In this document: positions 17,606 through 26,592 of the stretch, piece by piece
Numbering within the stretch: position 1 is the stretch's first letter
Layout: each line of letters begins with the position of its first letter
DNA from: CAZUZS01 sp964624795
GTDB lineage: Bacteria; Calditrichota; Calditrichia; RBG-13-44-9
Direction: 5' to 3'
DNA: 64,000 nucleotides
Assembly: GCA_964624795.1 (NCBI GenBank)
Contig: CAZUZS010000009.1
Location: forward strand, 33,952 to 97,951
The notes under the pieces: model-generated
What the model was told of the DNA's origin: nothing
Databases searched by the model: none
Seen by the model: the letters and a program-made list of their open reading frames with translations, nothing else
Made by a program: the position numbers and the translations under genes

Positions 17606-19141
17606 TTAAAAGTGCTGCCCGTATCCGAAATGAATCCATCCCGGATTCTGAACGGTAAACTGGTTAATTTTGAAGCCGAGATCCAAAGCGAAAAGATTTC
17701 CCCTCCAGCGGTAGCGCAGCCCCGGGCCTGCGCTAAACACTAATTTGTTAAGCTTAATCTCCTGAATATCATTACATAATTGTCCACTGTCCAGGAAGAG
17801 GATCAGTTGCCAGCGGCTTGTTAGCCAGCGTCTGATCTCCATCGAATTATAAAGCATCACCAATCCGCCGGTAAACTTTCCTTCGTTATTGCGGGGACCC
17901 AAACGGTTGTTCCGGTAGCCGCGGAGATTGTGCGAACCACCCAGGAGAAAGCGCTGATAATCCGGCACCTGGTCTGTTTCAGCAAATCCTTCCAGCCAGC
18001 CGCCCTGTGAATGGAGCGCCAAAACGGTTTTCGCCCCCAAGGGAAAATAAAAAGTGGAACCCATTGTTATTCGGTGGAAATTATTGCTGCCGCCCAAAAA
18101 TCCGCCGTTGTATTGGTACATCATCTCCGCTCTGACGCCGCGAGCCGGATTCAGCATGGAATGCACATTATTGTATGACAGTCGCCACCGCAGTTGCCGG
18201 TTTTGATCTACCCTGTCCCGAATGGCGCTGTTATTCACCACAGTGTTCGTCACCTTGTACAACCATACCCGGTCGAATGCGACACCAAAACCGGCGCTCA
18301 GATTTTCCATCAACATAAGACGCCAGGTGCTTTCCAGTGACATCTTTCGGAAACTAAACGACACATAAGTCGGGTGGTCTGTTTCGAACCCCAGGTCGTT
18401 GGACCACTGCAAGTTTTTCCAAATGAAAATGGGGTCCAGGTAATTCAGGTGCAACCGGTAATGCTTCAGGAAAAGGTGAGAGGTATAGAAGAAGGATACA
18501 AAACCATCCATACGGATCATTTCACCAGCCCGGCGGAAATGGCGGTGACCGAATTCAGATATGAATTTAACGCCGTCCTCAGTGTCCAACCCAAAGCCAC
18601 TCCCCAGGAAATATGGTTTTCGTTCTTTCACCACGAGCTGCAAATTGACCCGTTTACTGCTCATATCAAAACCTTCCACCGAAAACATGACAGAGTCAAA
18701 CATGGCAGTGCCATTGAGCTGTTCCTGGAATTCAAGGATTGTGGATCGGGAAAGCGGCCTTTCCTTGTCAACCTGCAAATACTTCCTGATGAATTCGGGC
18801 CGGTTATATTGCAGACCAATGATATCTATTTTGCCGAGATAAAAGCGATCATCTTCCCGGATTGTAAAAACGGCTGAATCGGCTCCGTTCGAAATGTGGA
18901 CCAACCGGGAATCAACCTCGGCCAGCAGGAATCCTTTATCCTCATAAAAATTAAGCAGGATTTCCTGCGCCCTCGACACGTCTGCCGGCTTGGCTGTCGA
19001 AAAAGTCAGAAAGAGAATTTCCCGGGTTAGCTGGTTGTTACTGAAGGTCTTATTTCCAACAAACTTTATGTTGTATTGTGCTTCAACCTTGCCCAAACTG
19101 AGAAAGATCAACAGAATAACAGCAATTAATAAATTTTTCAT
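17606..19141 (-). CDS. Omp85-superfamily outer membrane protein (BamA/TamA-like)
   Basis: About 511 residues with a signal peptide (LLIAVILLIFLSLGKVEAQ). Two or three POTRA-like segments follow (IKFVGNKTFSNNQLTREILF; GKIDIIGLQYNRPEFIRKYL), then a 16-strand-like barrel. The barrel carries the Omp85 loop motif FLLGGSHNLRGYRNNRLGP and ends in an aromatic residue (HFGYGQHF). It is shorter than BamA (about 800) and closer to TamA in size. Members insert proteins into, or move them across, the outer membrane. The start is placed at 19141 so that the signal peptide is N-terminal; an ATG at 19159 is also possible. A small partner gene follows. Confidence 0.85.
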   Translation of the reverse strand: MKNLLIAVILLIFLSLGKVEAQYNIKFVGNKTFSNNQLTREILFLTFSTAKPADVSRAQEILLNFYEDKGFLLAEVDSRLVHISNGADSAVFTIREDDRFYLGKIDIIGLQYNRPEFIRKYLQVDKERPLSRSTILEFQEQLNGTAMFDSVMFSVEGFDMSSKRVNLQLVVKERKPYFLGSGFGLDTEDGVKFISEFGHRHFRRAGEMIRMDGFVSFFYTSHLFLKHYRLHLNYLDPIFIWKNLQWSNDLGFETDHPTYVSFSFRKMSLESTWRLMLMENLSAGFGVAFDRVWLYKVTNTVVNNSAIRDRVDQNRQLRWRLSYNNVHSMLNPARGVRAEMMYQYNGGFLGGSNNFHRITMGSTFYFPLGAKTVLALHSQGGWLEGFAETDQVPDYQRFLLGGSHNLRGYRNNRLGPRNNEGKFTGGLVMLYNSMEIRRWLTSRWQLILFLDSGQLCNDIQEIKLNKLVFSAGPGLRYRWRGNLFALDLGFKINQFTVQNPGWIHFGYGQHF

Positions 19142-19564
19142 CGGGCTTAAATTTATCATTTTAGCTTTCTTATTGCAAGCCGGGGAGAAGAATTCCGCTT
19201 CACGATAATCCTCCAAAAATGGCAGAGATTGCACATTCGAATTTTCCATAACCTGTAGATTCTGTAATGAAATTGTAGCGAGTTGGTTTCACCCATGCCA
19301 AGATTCTTTCTCTTGGCTTCCAATAAATGCTTAGTTTCAGGTGACACGTAACGTTACAGGAGAAAATGCCTTACTTACTTAGTATTTTCAGGATGCGAGA
19401 AAATAGAGTCAAGCTGGAACCAAAATTCAACTTGGCATGTTCATTCCAACCGGGAGGCGGCAGGTTGAACAATTTTCAGTGATTCCAGGTATCAGGACAA
19501 ATGTTTCTTTGGTGGACAAAAATTAGAAGCAAATATCATTTACGCCAAAAACAGGTTATGTATT
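19142..19564. other. Intergenic region between divergent Omp85 and VOC genes
   Basis: About 420 bases with no convincing gene. One perfect 10-base palindrome, GTAACGTTAC at 19348-19357, could be a regulator-binding site, but this is weak. No clear promoter boxes were seen. Confidence 0.35.
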
Positions 19565-20443
19565 ATGCAACCTAATGAAATAGCCGATCAAACAAAATCG
19601 TTTAAAATAGATCCGGCAACAACTGTCGGGGCAGTGTCACTTGCAGTTTCGGATATCACCAAAATGTCCGGATTTTACCAGGCTGTTATCGGGTTGAGCA
19701 TCCTCAACCAGTCGCAAACCTCGGCCATTTTGGGGGTGGGCAGGACGCCGCTTGTCCGGCTGGTATCCCGGGCCGGCGGGAAACGATATTCACGCACAAC
19801 GGGCCTGTTCCATCTGGCGCTGCTGCTTCCGGGACGACCTGATTTGGGAAATTGGCTGCGGCACCTGACAGAGAGAAAATATCCGTTGGATGGCGCGGGA
19901 GACCATCTGGTAAGCGAGGCGTTGTATTTAACTGACCCGGAAGGAAACGGCATTGAGGTCTACTGTGACCGAGCGCGGGAAACCTGGCAGTTTGACGAAA
20001 ATGGCATTAAGATGGATACCCTGGCGGTGGACCGCGAATCGCTGCTCGCGGAGGTTTCCGATACTCCATTTTTAGGGATGCCCTCCGGCGCCGCATTGGG
20101 CCACATTCATTTGAAAGTGGGCGATCTTCAGGAAACAATGGCGTTTTACCAAGACATCCTGGGTTTCGATCTCATGACCACCTTGCCCGGCGCTGCCTTC
20201 TTTTCTGCCGGTGGCTATCATCATAGAATCGGGGCAAATATTTGGCAATCCAGGGGAGCCGCACCGCCGCCACTTGATGCGCTGGGATTGGTCAGTTTCG
20301 AAATCCTTTTGCCGGACAAAGGAGCAGCGCAAAACATACTGAATCGGGTGGAAGAATCCAATTTGCCAATAGATAAGTCCGGTGAAAATCTTTCCGTGCA
20401 GGATCCGGCAGGAAACCGGATCGAATTTAAAATCACCGGGTAG
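19565..20443 (+). CDS. Two-domain VOC (glyoxalase/extradiol dioxygenase-like) protein
   Basis: A 292-residue protein with two vicinal-oxygen-chelate halves. The first half runs about 20-145 (VGAVSLAVSDITKMSGFYQAV, GLFHLALLLP, DPEGNGIEVYCDRARETW) and the second about 172-290 (LGHIHLKVGDLQETMAFYQDILGFDLM, YHHRIGANIW, DPAGNRIEF). The layout and several motifs are like Bacillus CatE-type catechol 2,3-dioxygenases. The His and Glu expected as metal ligands are present in HIHLKVGD, YHHRI and the IEF strand. The substrate cannot be read. No neighbouring aromatic-degradation genes are seen, so another VOC activity is possible. It stands alone. Confidence 0.82.
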   Translation: MQPNEIADQTKSFKIDPATTVGAVSLAVSDITKMSGFYQAVIGLSILNQSQTSAILGVGRTPLVRLVSRAGGKRYSRTTGLFHLALLLPGRPDLGNWLRHLTERKYPLDGAGDHLVSEALYLTDPEGNGIEVYCDRARETWQFDENGIKMDTLAVDRESLLAEVSDTPFLGMPSGAALGHIHLKVGDLQETMAFYQDILGFDLMTTLPGAAFFSAGGYHHRIGANIWQSRGAAPPPLDALGLVSFEILLPDKGAAQNILNRVEESNLPIDKSGENLSVQDPAGNRIEFKITG

Positions 20444-20643
20444 TCTGGAGCGCCGCATTTATCCATAGTATTGCTAAATTGAAATGCCAATGCCGTGAGG
20501 ATTTTCTTTAAAAACACTCAATATCATTCGTATATTCCGCTGTAATAATTCTTTCTAAAGCAAATCGCGTTTTGATTCGCTTTTGCGAGAATATTCTGCT
20601 TGTTGGTAAATCACCTAATTCATAAAAAAAGGGAGCGTATATA

Positions 20644-21456
20644 ATGAAGGCCACCCGGATCTTAATGACATTTCTCCTAATTACCGGTTTCACCATCATC
20701 TCATGCAGCACTGTCCCACTGACCAATCGGAAGCAACTTTCGCTGATCCCCAGCTCCTCCATGCTGTCCATGAGCTTTGAGCAGTACGACCAGTTCCTTA
20801 AATCCAACAAACTCAGCACAAACCAGCAACAAACCGAAATGGTGAAGACGGTTGGTCACAAAATACAGGGAGCAGTTGAGAAATATATGAAGGACAATAA
20901 TCTGTCAGACCGTCTGAATGGCTACAATTGGGAGTTCAACCTGGTTGAGAGTAATGAAGTAAACGCCTGGTGTATGCCCGGCGGAAAGGTCGTTGTTTAT
21001 ACAGGCATTTTGCCCATCACTCAAAATGCTGGTGGATTGGCAGTTGTTATGGGACACGAAATCGCCCATGCTGTCGCGCGGCATGGCGATGAAAGAATGA
21101 GCCAGGCGCTTCTCACACAATTGGGCGGGGTAGCGCTTTCGGTAGCTTTAAAGGACCAGCCTGAAAAGACCCAGCAGCTCTGGATGGCGGCATTTGGGGC
21201 TGGTACCCAGGTTGGGGTTCTGCTGCCCTATAGCCGTCTCCAGGAAAGCGAAGCAGACCATCTCGGCCTGATTTTCATGTCAATGGCAGGTTACGATCCG
21301 CATATCGCGGTCGATTTTTGGGGAAGAATGGCAAAGATGAACCAAGGCCAGAAGCCGCCTGAATTCCTCAGCACCCACCCTTCCGATCAATCCCGGATTG
21401 AAAAGATCAAATCGGAACTACCCGAAGCAATGAAGTATTACCAGGCTTCACGCTAA
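20644..21456 (+). CDS. M48-family zinc metallopeptidase, lipoprotein
   Basis: A 270-residue lipoprotein (lipobox IISC, Cys21) of peptidase family M48, the LoiP/YcaL/BepA type without TPRs. The active site is MGHEIAHAVARH (HEIAH at 138-142) with the third ligand in LQESEADHLG (201-205). Conserved NAWCMPGGKVVVYTGIL and FLSTHPSDQSRIEKI complete the family pattern. Such enzymes degrade misassembled outer-membrane proteins in the periplasm. GGGAG at 20631-20635, 8 bases before the ATG, supports the start. A small membrane-protein gene follows 13 bases later. Confidence 0.95.
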   Translation: MKATRILMTFLLITGFTIISCSTVPLTNRKQLSLIPSSSMLSMSFEQYDQFLKSNKLSTNQQQTEMVKTVGHKIQGAVEKYMKDNNLSDRLNGYNWEFNLVESNEVNAWCMPGGKVVVYTGILPITQNAGGLAVVMGHEIAHAVARHGDERMSQALLTQLGGVALSVALKDQPEKTQQLWMAAFGAGTQVGVLLPYSRLQESEADHLGLIFMSMAGYDPHIAVDFWGRMAKMNQGQKPPEFLSTHPSDQSRIEKIKSELPEAMKYYQASR

Positions 21457-21469
21457 ATTTGAACAGTAT

Positions 21470-21931
21470 ATGCTTAGTCGTATTAGCACAAATATAATTG
21501 ATTTGACTGCTTTTCTGGTTGCGAACGCTGCGAACTTAGCACTTGTTATCATATTTCTGTCAAGAACCCGGGGCATGACCCGCCTTGAATTTTACATGGG
21601 AATTCTGATAATCACGCTGGCAATTCCGCTTGTATTTGTCGCGGTGTACAATCTAATCGGGAATAGAGAATGGTGGAGAATCATACTTCCCCTGCCCTTG
21701 ATCCTGTTTTGTATCGTTGAATTACTGCTCGATTACATCCTGCAAATACAATTCAGGGATACCCCTTTATTGTGGCCTTACATTATTCCGCTCTATTTGG
21801 GCCAACTGGGAATGATCGGTTATTCATTTTTGATAAGAAGGATTTATGGCTTCATCACGCTGGGGACATATTTCATGACCTTGTTCGCCTCATGGTATTC
21901 ATTTTCGCAGGCCAGTCATAGTGAAATATAA
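21470..21931 (+). CDS. Four-helix inner membrane protein, unknown function
   Basis: A 153-residue very hydrophobic protein with about four membrane helices (roughly 8-30, 42-62, 70-92 and 103-145). No soluble domain, catalytic motif or recognised family is seen. It starts 13 bases after the M48 peptidase gene and is probably co-transcribed. It is the last plus-strand gene before a run of minus-strand genes to the right edge. Confidence 0.65.
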   Translation: MLSRISTNIIDLTAFLVANAANLALVIIFLSRTRGMTRLEFYMGILIITLAIPLVFVAVYNLIGNREWWRIILPLPLILFCIVELLLDYILQIQFRDTPLLWPYIIPLYLGQLGMIGYSFLIRRIYGFITLGTYFMTLFASWYSFSQASHSEI

Positions 21932-22015
21932 GAGGCCCGCTTAGTTGGCAGGAGTCAAGTTCATTATGAAATGGTAAAATTGTTGGAAGTAAAGGTGATA
22001 GGTTGCCGGGACGGC

Positions 22016-22456
22016 TCAACTACTACTGTGTTCCTTACAGCGGCCAAATATCTGCAACTGATGGCTAATCATTTCCATTCCATATTTTTCGCAGATTTCC
22101 TTTTGTCGCCGCTCAATCACGTCATCCGCAAATTCCACCACTTTGCCGCAAACCACGCAAATCAGATGATCGTGATGCGGTAAATTCATGGACAGTTCAT
22201 AAGTAGCGAAGCCCTGTCCCATATTTTCTTTTTTTATGATTTCTATCTTGTGCAGCAATTCCAGGGTCCGATAGACCGTGGCGCGAGAGATGTGGTTATG
22301 TTTTTCCCTGATATGTATGAAGAGCTGTTCTGCATCAAAATGAGATGGAAATGAGAAGATCTCTTCCAGGATAATCACCCGTTCCGTGGTAAAACGCAAT
22401 CCATTTGCTTTAAGGTATTTCCGCAGTTTCTGCAGAGCATTTTGAAAATCTATCAT
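22016..22456 (-). CDS. Fur-family metal-dependent transcription regulator
   Basis: A 146-residue Fur/PerR/Zur-family repressor. The winged helix is at about 10-85 (KANGLRFTTERVIILEEIF, ISRATVYRTLELL). The metal region is HHDHLICVVCGKVVEF, with the CxxC of the structural zinc site. Only one Cys remains near the C-terminus (GRCKEH), as in some Fur proteins. Whether it senses iron, zinc or peroxide cannot be decided from sequence alone. It lies 69 bases after the M23 peptidase gene on the same strand. Confidence 0.92.
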   Translation of the reverse strand: MIDFQNALQKLRKYLKANGLRFTTERVIILEEIFSFPSHFDAEQLFIHIREKHNHISRATVYRTLELLHKIEIIKKENMGQGFATYELSMNLPHHDHLICVVCGKVVEFADDVIERRQKEICEKYGMEMISHQLQIFGRCKEHSSS

Positions 22457-22525
22457 AAACTATCTGGAATGATCTTTAAAATTCAACCATGAAACGCCAG
22501 GTTTGGACACCGCAGAAAGTAGATT

Positions 22526-23449
22526 TCAATTAAAATTAAGATCGTTAAAATAGAAATCAGTGGGATCGATAGCTTTGCCGTGATAATGGACTTCGTAATG
22601 TAAATGCGGGGCAGTAGAAATTCCAGTGTTGCCAACCTCCCCGATTTTCTCTCCGCGTTTTACAAATTGCCCCCGACGAACATAAATCTTCTGCAAATGT
22701 CCGTATTTTGTTTCAAAGCCGTATTTATGATTAATGGAAATAAAAAGGCCGTATCCGCCGTTCTTGCCGGTAAAATTCACATACCCATCTGCACTTGCCA
22801 GGATCGGTGTCCCACGGTTTGCCGCAAGATCGACTCCATAGTGTGGCATGATTCGCTTAAAAATGGGATGCCGCCTTCTTCCAAATCCATCTGTCAATCT
22901 GCCGTTTGGCACCGGTTTAATCGCCGGCAGGAACCGCAACGAATCGTCCTTGCGTTCCATGGTAGAAATGAGTTTTTTATAGCTGTCTACTTCGAGCTTA
23001 ATTTCTCGTTCCAGCCGGGCAAGCACACTCTGATTATCGACAATCGTAGATTTTAAATGCAAATCTTCTAATTCCGGACCAGAAAAATGCGTAATATCCG
23101 ATCCACCTATACCCACCTGCCTTACATCGGAATCGATAAGCGGAATGTCCAGCCGGGCTCGCACTTTGTCATCCAACTCCTCCACCTGGTTCAACTGGTC
23201 CCTAATAAACGTAATTTTGTCGCTCATGAATTTGAGCTGTTCTTCTAAAACTGAATTTTTTTTCTGCAATTGCGAAATTTTTGAATTATGATTTAGCTTG
23301 ATCACGAGGTCGGAAGACACTTTCAAAGCTACAACGATTAACAAAGTAACGATGAGAATGCTGAAAATTACCTTTGGGAGGGAAATTGTGATTTGCTTAA
23401 TTTTTGACGTGCCGGGGTTGACAAATACAAAACGAGAATTTTTAGTCAT
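22526..23449 (-). CDS. M23-family peptidoglycan endopeptidase, membrane anchored
   Basis: A 307-residue protein with one N-terminal membrane helix (about 25-43), a coiled-coil stretch (about 50-95, KISQLQKKNSVLEEQL) and a C-terminal LytM/M23 domain. The zinc site is complete: HYGVD (H203, D207) and HLH at 282-284, with GYGLFISINHKYGFETKYGHL between. Such enzymes cut peptide cross-links, or in coiled-coil forms act in division or shape. The start at 23449 is supported by AAAGGA (23463-23458), 8 bases upstream; an in-frame ATG at 23491 lacks one. Confidence 0.92.
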   Translation of the reverse strand: MTKNSRFVFVNPGTSKIKQITISLPKVIFSILIVTLLIVVALKVSSDLVIKLNHNSKISQLQKKNSVLEEQLKFMSDKITFIRDQLNQVEELDDKVRARLDIPLIDSDVRQVGIGGSDITHFSGPELEDLHLKSTIVDNQSVLARLEREIKLEVDSYKKLISTMERKDDSLRFLPAIKPVPNGRLTDGFGRRRHPIFKRIMPHYGVDLAANRGTPILASADGYVNFTGKNGGYGLFISINHKYGFETKYGHLQKIYVRRGQFVKRGEKIGEVGNTGISTAPHLHYEVHYHGKAIDPTDFYFNDLNFN

Positions 23450-23964
23450 AGCCTGATTCCTTTTCTGCGAATTTCCACCTCTAACTTTCATAAAATAATC
23501 ATTTATGTGATTTTTGTCAATACCTAAAAAACAAAGAATTTAATTTTATTTCCGGATTCTCTACAAAAGAAGAAGAATATGGGACTTGTTTTATCGGATT
23601 TTAATATTTCTGAGGCGATTGTAAAGGAAAAAACTGCCATTATCAACTCCCTCTCCGTCACTTTTATGACATTTGCCTCAAAAAAATGCAAATGTTATTC
23701 CACCCCTTCTATATTATCGGCCTGGAAGCGCGAATCCTTCGTCAACTAATTAAAAAACAATTTCTTGAATTATTGATTCCCATCAAATCGACTTAAAATA
23801 CAGACGAAAACAAGAGGTTCAAAACCGCCACAATCCGGCTCCTTTGATCAAAACAGCTGAACCCGGCCAAAATCAAGCCAACGCCCGAATTTCGGGGGGA
23901 CAATGTAAAGAAAAATGGGGAATTAACAAAGCAAGAAATTTTTTGGGATAAAGGTGGCTTCTTG
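23450..23964. other. Intergenic region downstream of yhaN-like gene
   Basis: A 515-base AT-rich gap with no convincing gene. A 7-base inverted repeat, CATTTGC/GCAAATG (23670-23676 and 23688-23694), has an A-rich loop and does not look like a terminator. The promoter for the M23 gene should be at the low end of this gap. Confidence 0.4.
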
Positions 23965-26436
23965 TCATGTCGCAATGTGATCAAGATCCACAACATAGTC
24001 GCAGTAATCGATGTATTTGGGATTTGAAGCGCATACAATAACCTGGTGATTCTTTTTCAAATCGCGTAGCGTGGCAAAAATTCGCTCAGTGCGCGACGGG
24101 TCAAACTGAACAAATGCATCGTCCACGATAAATGGGAATGGGATTTGGGGTGAAAGTAACTCGGATAGAACGAGGCGGTAAGCGAAGAATAGTTGGTCGT
24201 GGGTTCCGCTGCTCAACTGGTTCAACTGGATCGGTCTTCCTTTATATCCCAATTGAATTCTGAAATCCGGGTCCAGGTTGACCTGGAAATTCATGGGACT
24301 TATCATCCTTTCGAGGTGCTTTTGGATTCCGCTATTGATTGCCTGGAGATGCGCATTCCTGAATTCCTGCACCGAGGAACGAAGGGTATCGAGAGCCAGG
24401 ACCAGAGCATCCCGCCTGATTCCCAGATACGCGACTGCCTTCTCTAAATCTTCTTTTTCTTCCTTAAGCTGCTCCGGATTGTAGCTGACAGTGGTTGTTT
24501 GCTGTGCCTGGGCACGGTAGGTCGCAATTTGGCTATCCAATTCATTTTTCTCATTGAAAGCGTTATTAATATCATTTTCTATTTTATCAATAAGCACTTC
24601 CGGTTCATTTTTCTCCAGTAATTTTTCCAAACGAGGCAATTCGGCGATGAGTTGATCCCGGGAGTACTCCAGGTTAGAAATTTGCTGCATCAACTTTTCC
24701 TTCAACTCCAATAAGCTCTCGTGGGAAGGCAATGCCGCCAACTGCTGCGCGTAGGCCTCGAGTTGGCTACAATTCTTTTGATATTGTGCAATTTCTTCCA
24801 TAAGAACGGAGCCATTCTTTTTGACCAGTTTCTCGAGATTTTCAGCATATTGGCAATATTGAGGATCGTCCACTATCGCCTTCAGATCCTCTCGGAGGCT
24901 ATTCATCAATAGCGCAACATCTTCCTGTCGCTTTCGGTTCGTCACGAATTTCCGGTATTCCAGCATAGTATGTTCGAGATTGTCGCCTATATAATCTTTG
25001 ATCGAATTAAAATTCAGATTTCTGCTTTCCTGAAACTGTTTTAAGATTATATGGGAATTTCTCCACTCCTGTCGCGCATTTTTCAGTTTTTTGCGAACCG
25101 GAAAAACCTCTACGGAAAAAACAATAATCGTAGCAAATAAAAAGAGAACCGAACCCGCCCAGCCTAAAATGGAGAGGGGACTGATAAAATACGTTGCAAG
25201 CCCCGAGGAAATAAATATGATTAACAAAGTCAAATCCAAAAAGAGCCGCCCCCTGAATCTCTTGCTCAGGGAATCGGTAACATTTCCCTTCTCCTTCTCT
25301 TCATCTTGGTAGTGAGGAATCTTGCTATCCATTTTACGGATTTCTTCAACGATATAAAGGAAATTCTGCGGCGCATCAGAAAAATCTGGAACATCTTTTA
25401 ACTCCTCCTGTAAGCCGCTTATCTCGGATTCTAAAGTGGACAAACGAGATTCAATCTCCAATTTTCGCTTTCTCAAAGGCAGGAATGCGCTGCTCTCTCT
25501 CTGAAGCTCGGAAGGATCGTAGGCAGCCAGATGCGGATATGAGTTGCTGTTTTGCACCTGCAGCACCTCCTTTTTGTGCATAATGCTTTCAACCTGTTCC
25601 AGCCGGGCAAGGATTTCCGTTTTTTTTGATTGCAGCTGATTCTTGCTGTCGCGAATCTGCTTCATTTTTCGCAATTCCACCAGCAGCCGCTGTAAAGATG
25701 GTATTTGCACCTCACGTTTTTTTCGCCTGGATTCTGCCTCCAACAGATTCTGCTGAATTTCCCGTTGAGAATTGAAATATGAAGATTCGTCTTCAATCCT
25801 GATCTCCAACTCCTGAATCGACTTGTTCTTTTTCTCCAAAAGCTGGTCGGTTCGTGGGCCACCATATTTTTGCCAGGGCAGGCGATCCCGGGTAAGGCGA
25901 TAATATTCGTCTTCCAGGGCGCCCAGAACATCTTCGTAATCCGTTTCCCGCGTACCGGTAATCAGCTGTCGCAGTCCTGCATCCACATCAACCCGCACCT
26001 GGTGCTCGTGAATTACCGATGTCGCCATCAGAATATCTCTTGGCGGAAGGGGAAAAATCTGGCGGAAAGCCTCAAAGTATATCCGGTCAAATTTTTCGGA
26101 TGGCAGATGGTAATCTTTGAAGAGAATCCGTTCCGAGTTCCCCAATTCCGAAATACGTACAAAATTCTTATCCAGATCTCTATCGATCAGGAACTGTTTT
26201 TTGTCCTGCTCAAAAAATAGTCGAACGCGGTAATCTTCCTCATTTTCCCAGGAACGGTAAAGCTTTTTCTCGGTTGGCTTCAATCCATAAAGCGCCGCAA
26301 ACAGGGCACCGATAATTGTCGATTTCCCGGCTTCGTTTCGTCCAAAGACCAGGCCCAATTCACCAGGCTTAAACTCGAAGTCGACTGGCCGGGAAAAATT
26401 ACCAAACCCGGAAATTTCAATTCGTGTGATCTGCAT
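23965..26436 (-). CDS. YhaN-like SMC/SbcC-type ATPase with a membrane hairpin
   Basis: An 823-residue ATPase of the SbcC/Rad50 class. Walker A is GRNEAGKST (32-40) at the N-terminus. Long coiled coils follow (about 195-395 and 445-700), and the C-terminal lobe has LSSGTHD (741-747) and Walker B PFIVDDAF (768-775). Two membrane helices (398-418 and 422-444) sit at the tip of the coiled coil, where SbcC has a zinc hook. This is the layout of Bacillus/Staphylococcus YhaN. The next gene upstream is an SbcD/YhaO-like nuclease, so the pair probably forms a membrane-tethered DNA-end processing complex. Confidence 0.88.
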   Translation of the reverse strand: MQITRIEISGFGNFSRPVDFEFKPGELGLVFGRNEAGKSTIIGALFAALYGLKPTEKKLYRSWENEEDYRVRLFFEQDKKQFLIDRDLDKNFVRISELGNSERILFKDYHLPSEKFDRIYFEAFRQIFPLPPRDILMATSVIHEHQVRVDVDAGLRQLITGTRETDYEDVLGALEDEYYRLTRDRLPWQKYGGPRTDQLLEKKNKSIQELEIRIEDESSYFNSQREIQQNLLEAESRRKKREVQIPSLQRLLVELRKMKQIRDSKNQLQSKKTEILARLEQVESIMHKKEVLQVQNSNSYPHLAAYDPSELQRESSAFLPLRKRKLEIESRLSTLESEISGLQEELKDVPDFSDAPQNFLYIVEEIRKMDSKIPHYQDEEKEKGNVTDSLSKRFRGRLFLDLTLLIIFISSGLATYFISPLSILGWAGSVLFLFATIIVFSVEVFPVRKKLKNARQEWRNSHIILKQFQESRNLNFNSIKDYIGDNLEHTMLEYRKFVTNRKRQEDVALLMNSLREDLKAIVDDPQYCQYAENLEKLVKKNGSVLMEEIAQYQKNCSQLEAYAQQLAALPSHESLLELKEKLMQQISNLEYSRDQLIAELPRLEKLLEKNEPEVLIDKIENDINNAFNEKNELDSQIATYRAQAQQTTTVSYNPEQLKEEKEDLEKAVAYLGIRRDALVLALDTLRSSVQEFRNAHLQAINSGIQKHLERMISPMNFQVNLDPDFRIQLGYKGRPIQLNQLSSGTHDQLFFAYRLVLSELLSPQIPFPFIVDDAFVQFDPSRTERIFATLRDLKKNHQVIVCASNPKYIDYCDYVVDLDHIAT

Positions 26437-26592
26437 TTTCCCCTAAACTCGAACGATTTGCTGTAATTTTATCATTTTTGTCCCGGTAGGCAAATTTGCT
26501 TTACGGAAATACAACCCGGGATGAAAACCTATGGCAAAGTATAGATTTGTATTCTGCTCACACTGGAATAGGATTGCCTTGCTCTGCTGTTC

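Noticed and set aside
23670..23694. A terminator at the CATTTGC/GCAAATG inverted repeat
   Set aside because: The A/T run is in the loop, not after the stem, in both directions.
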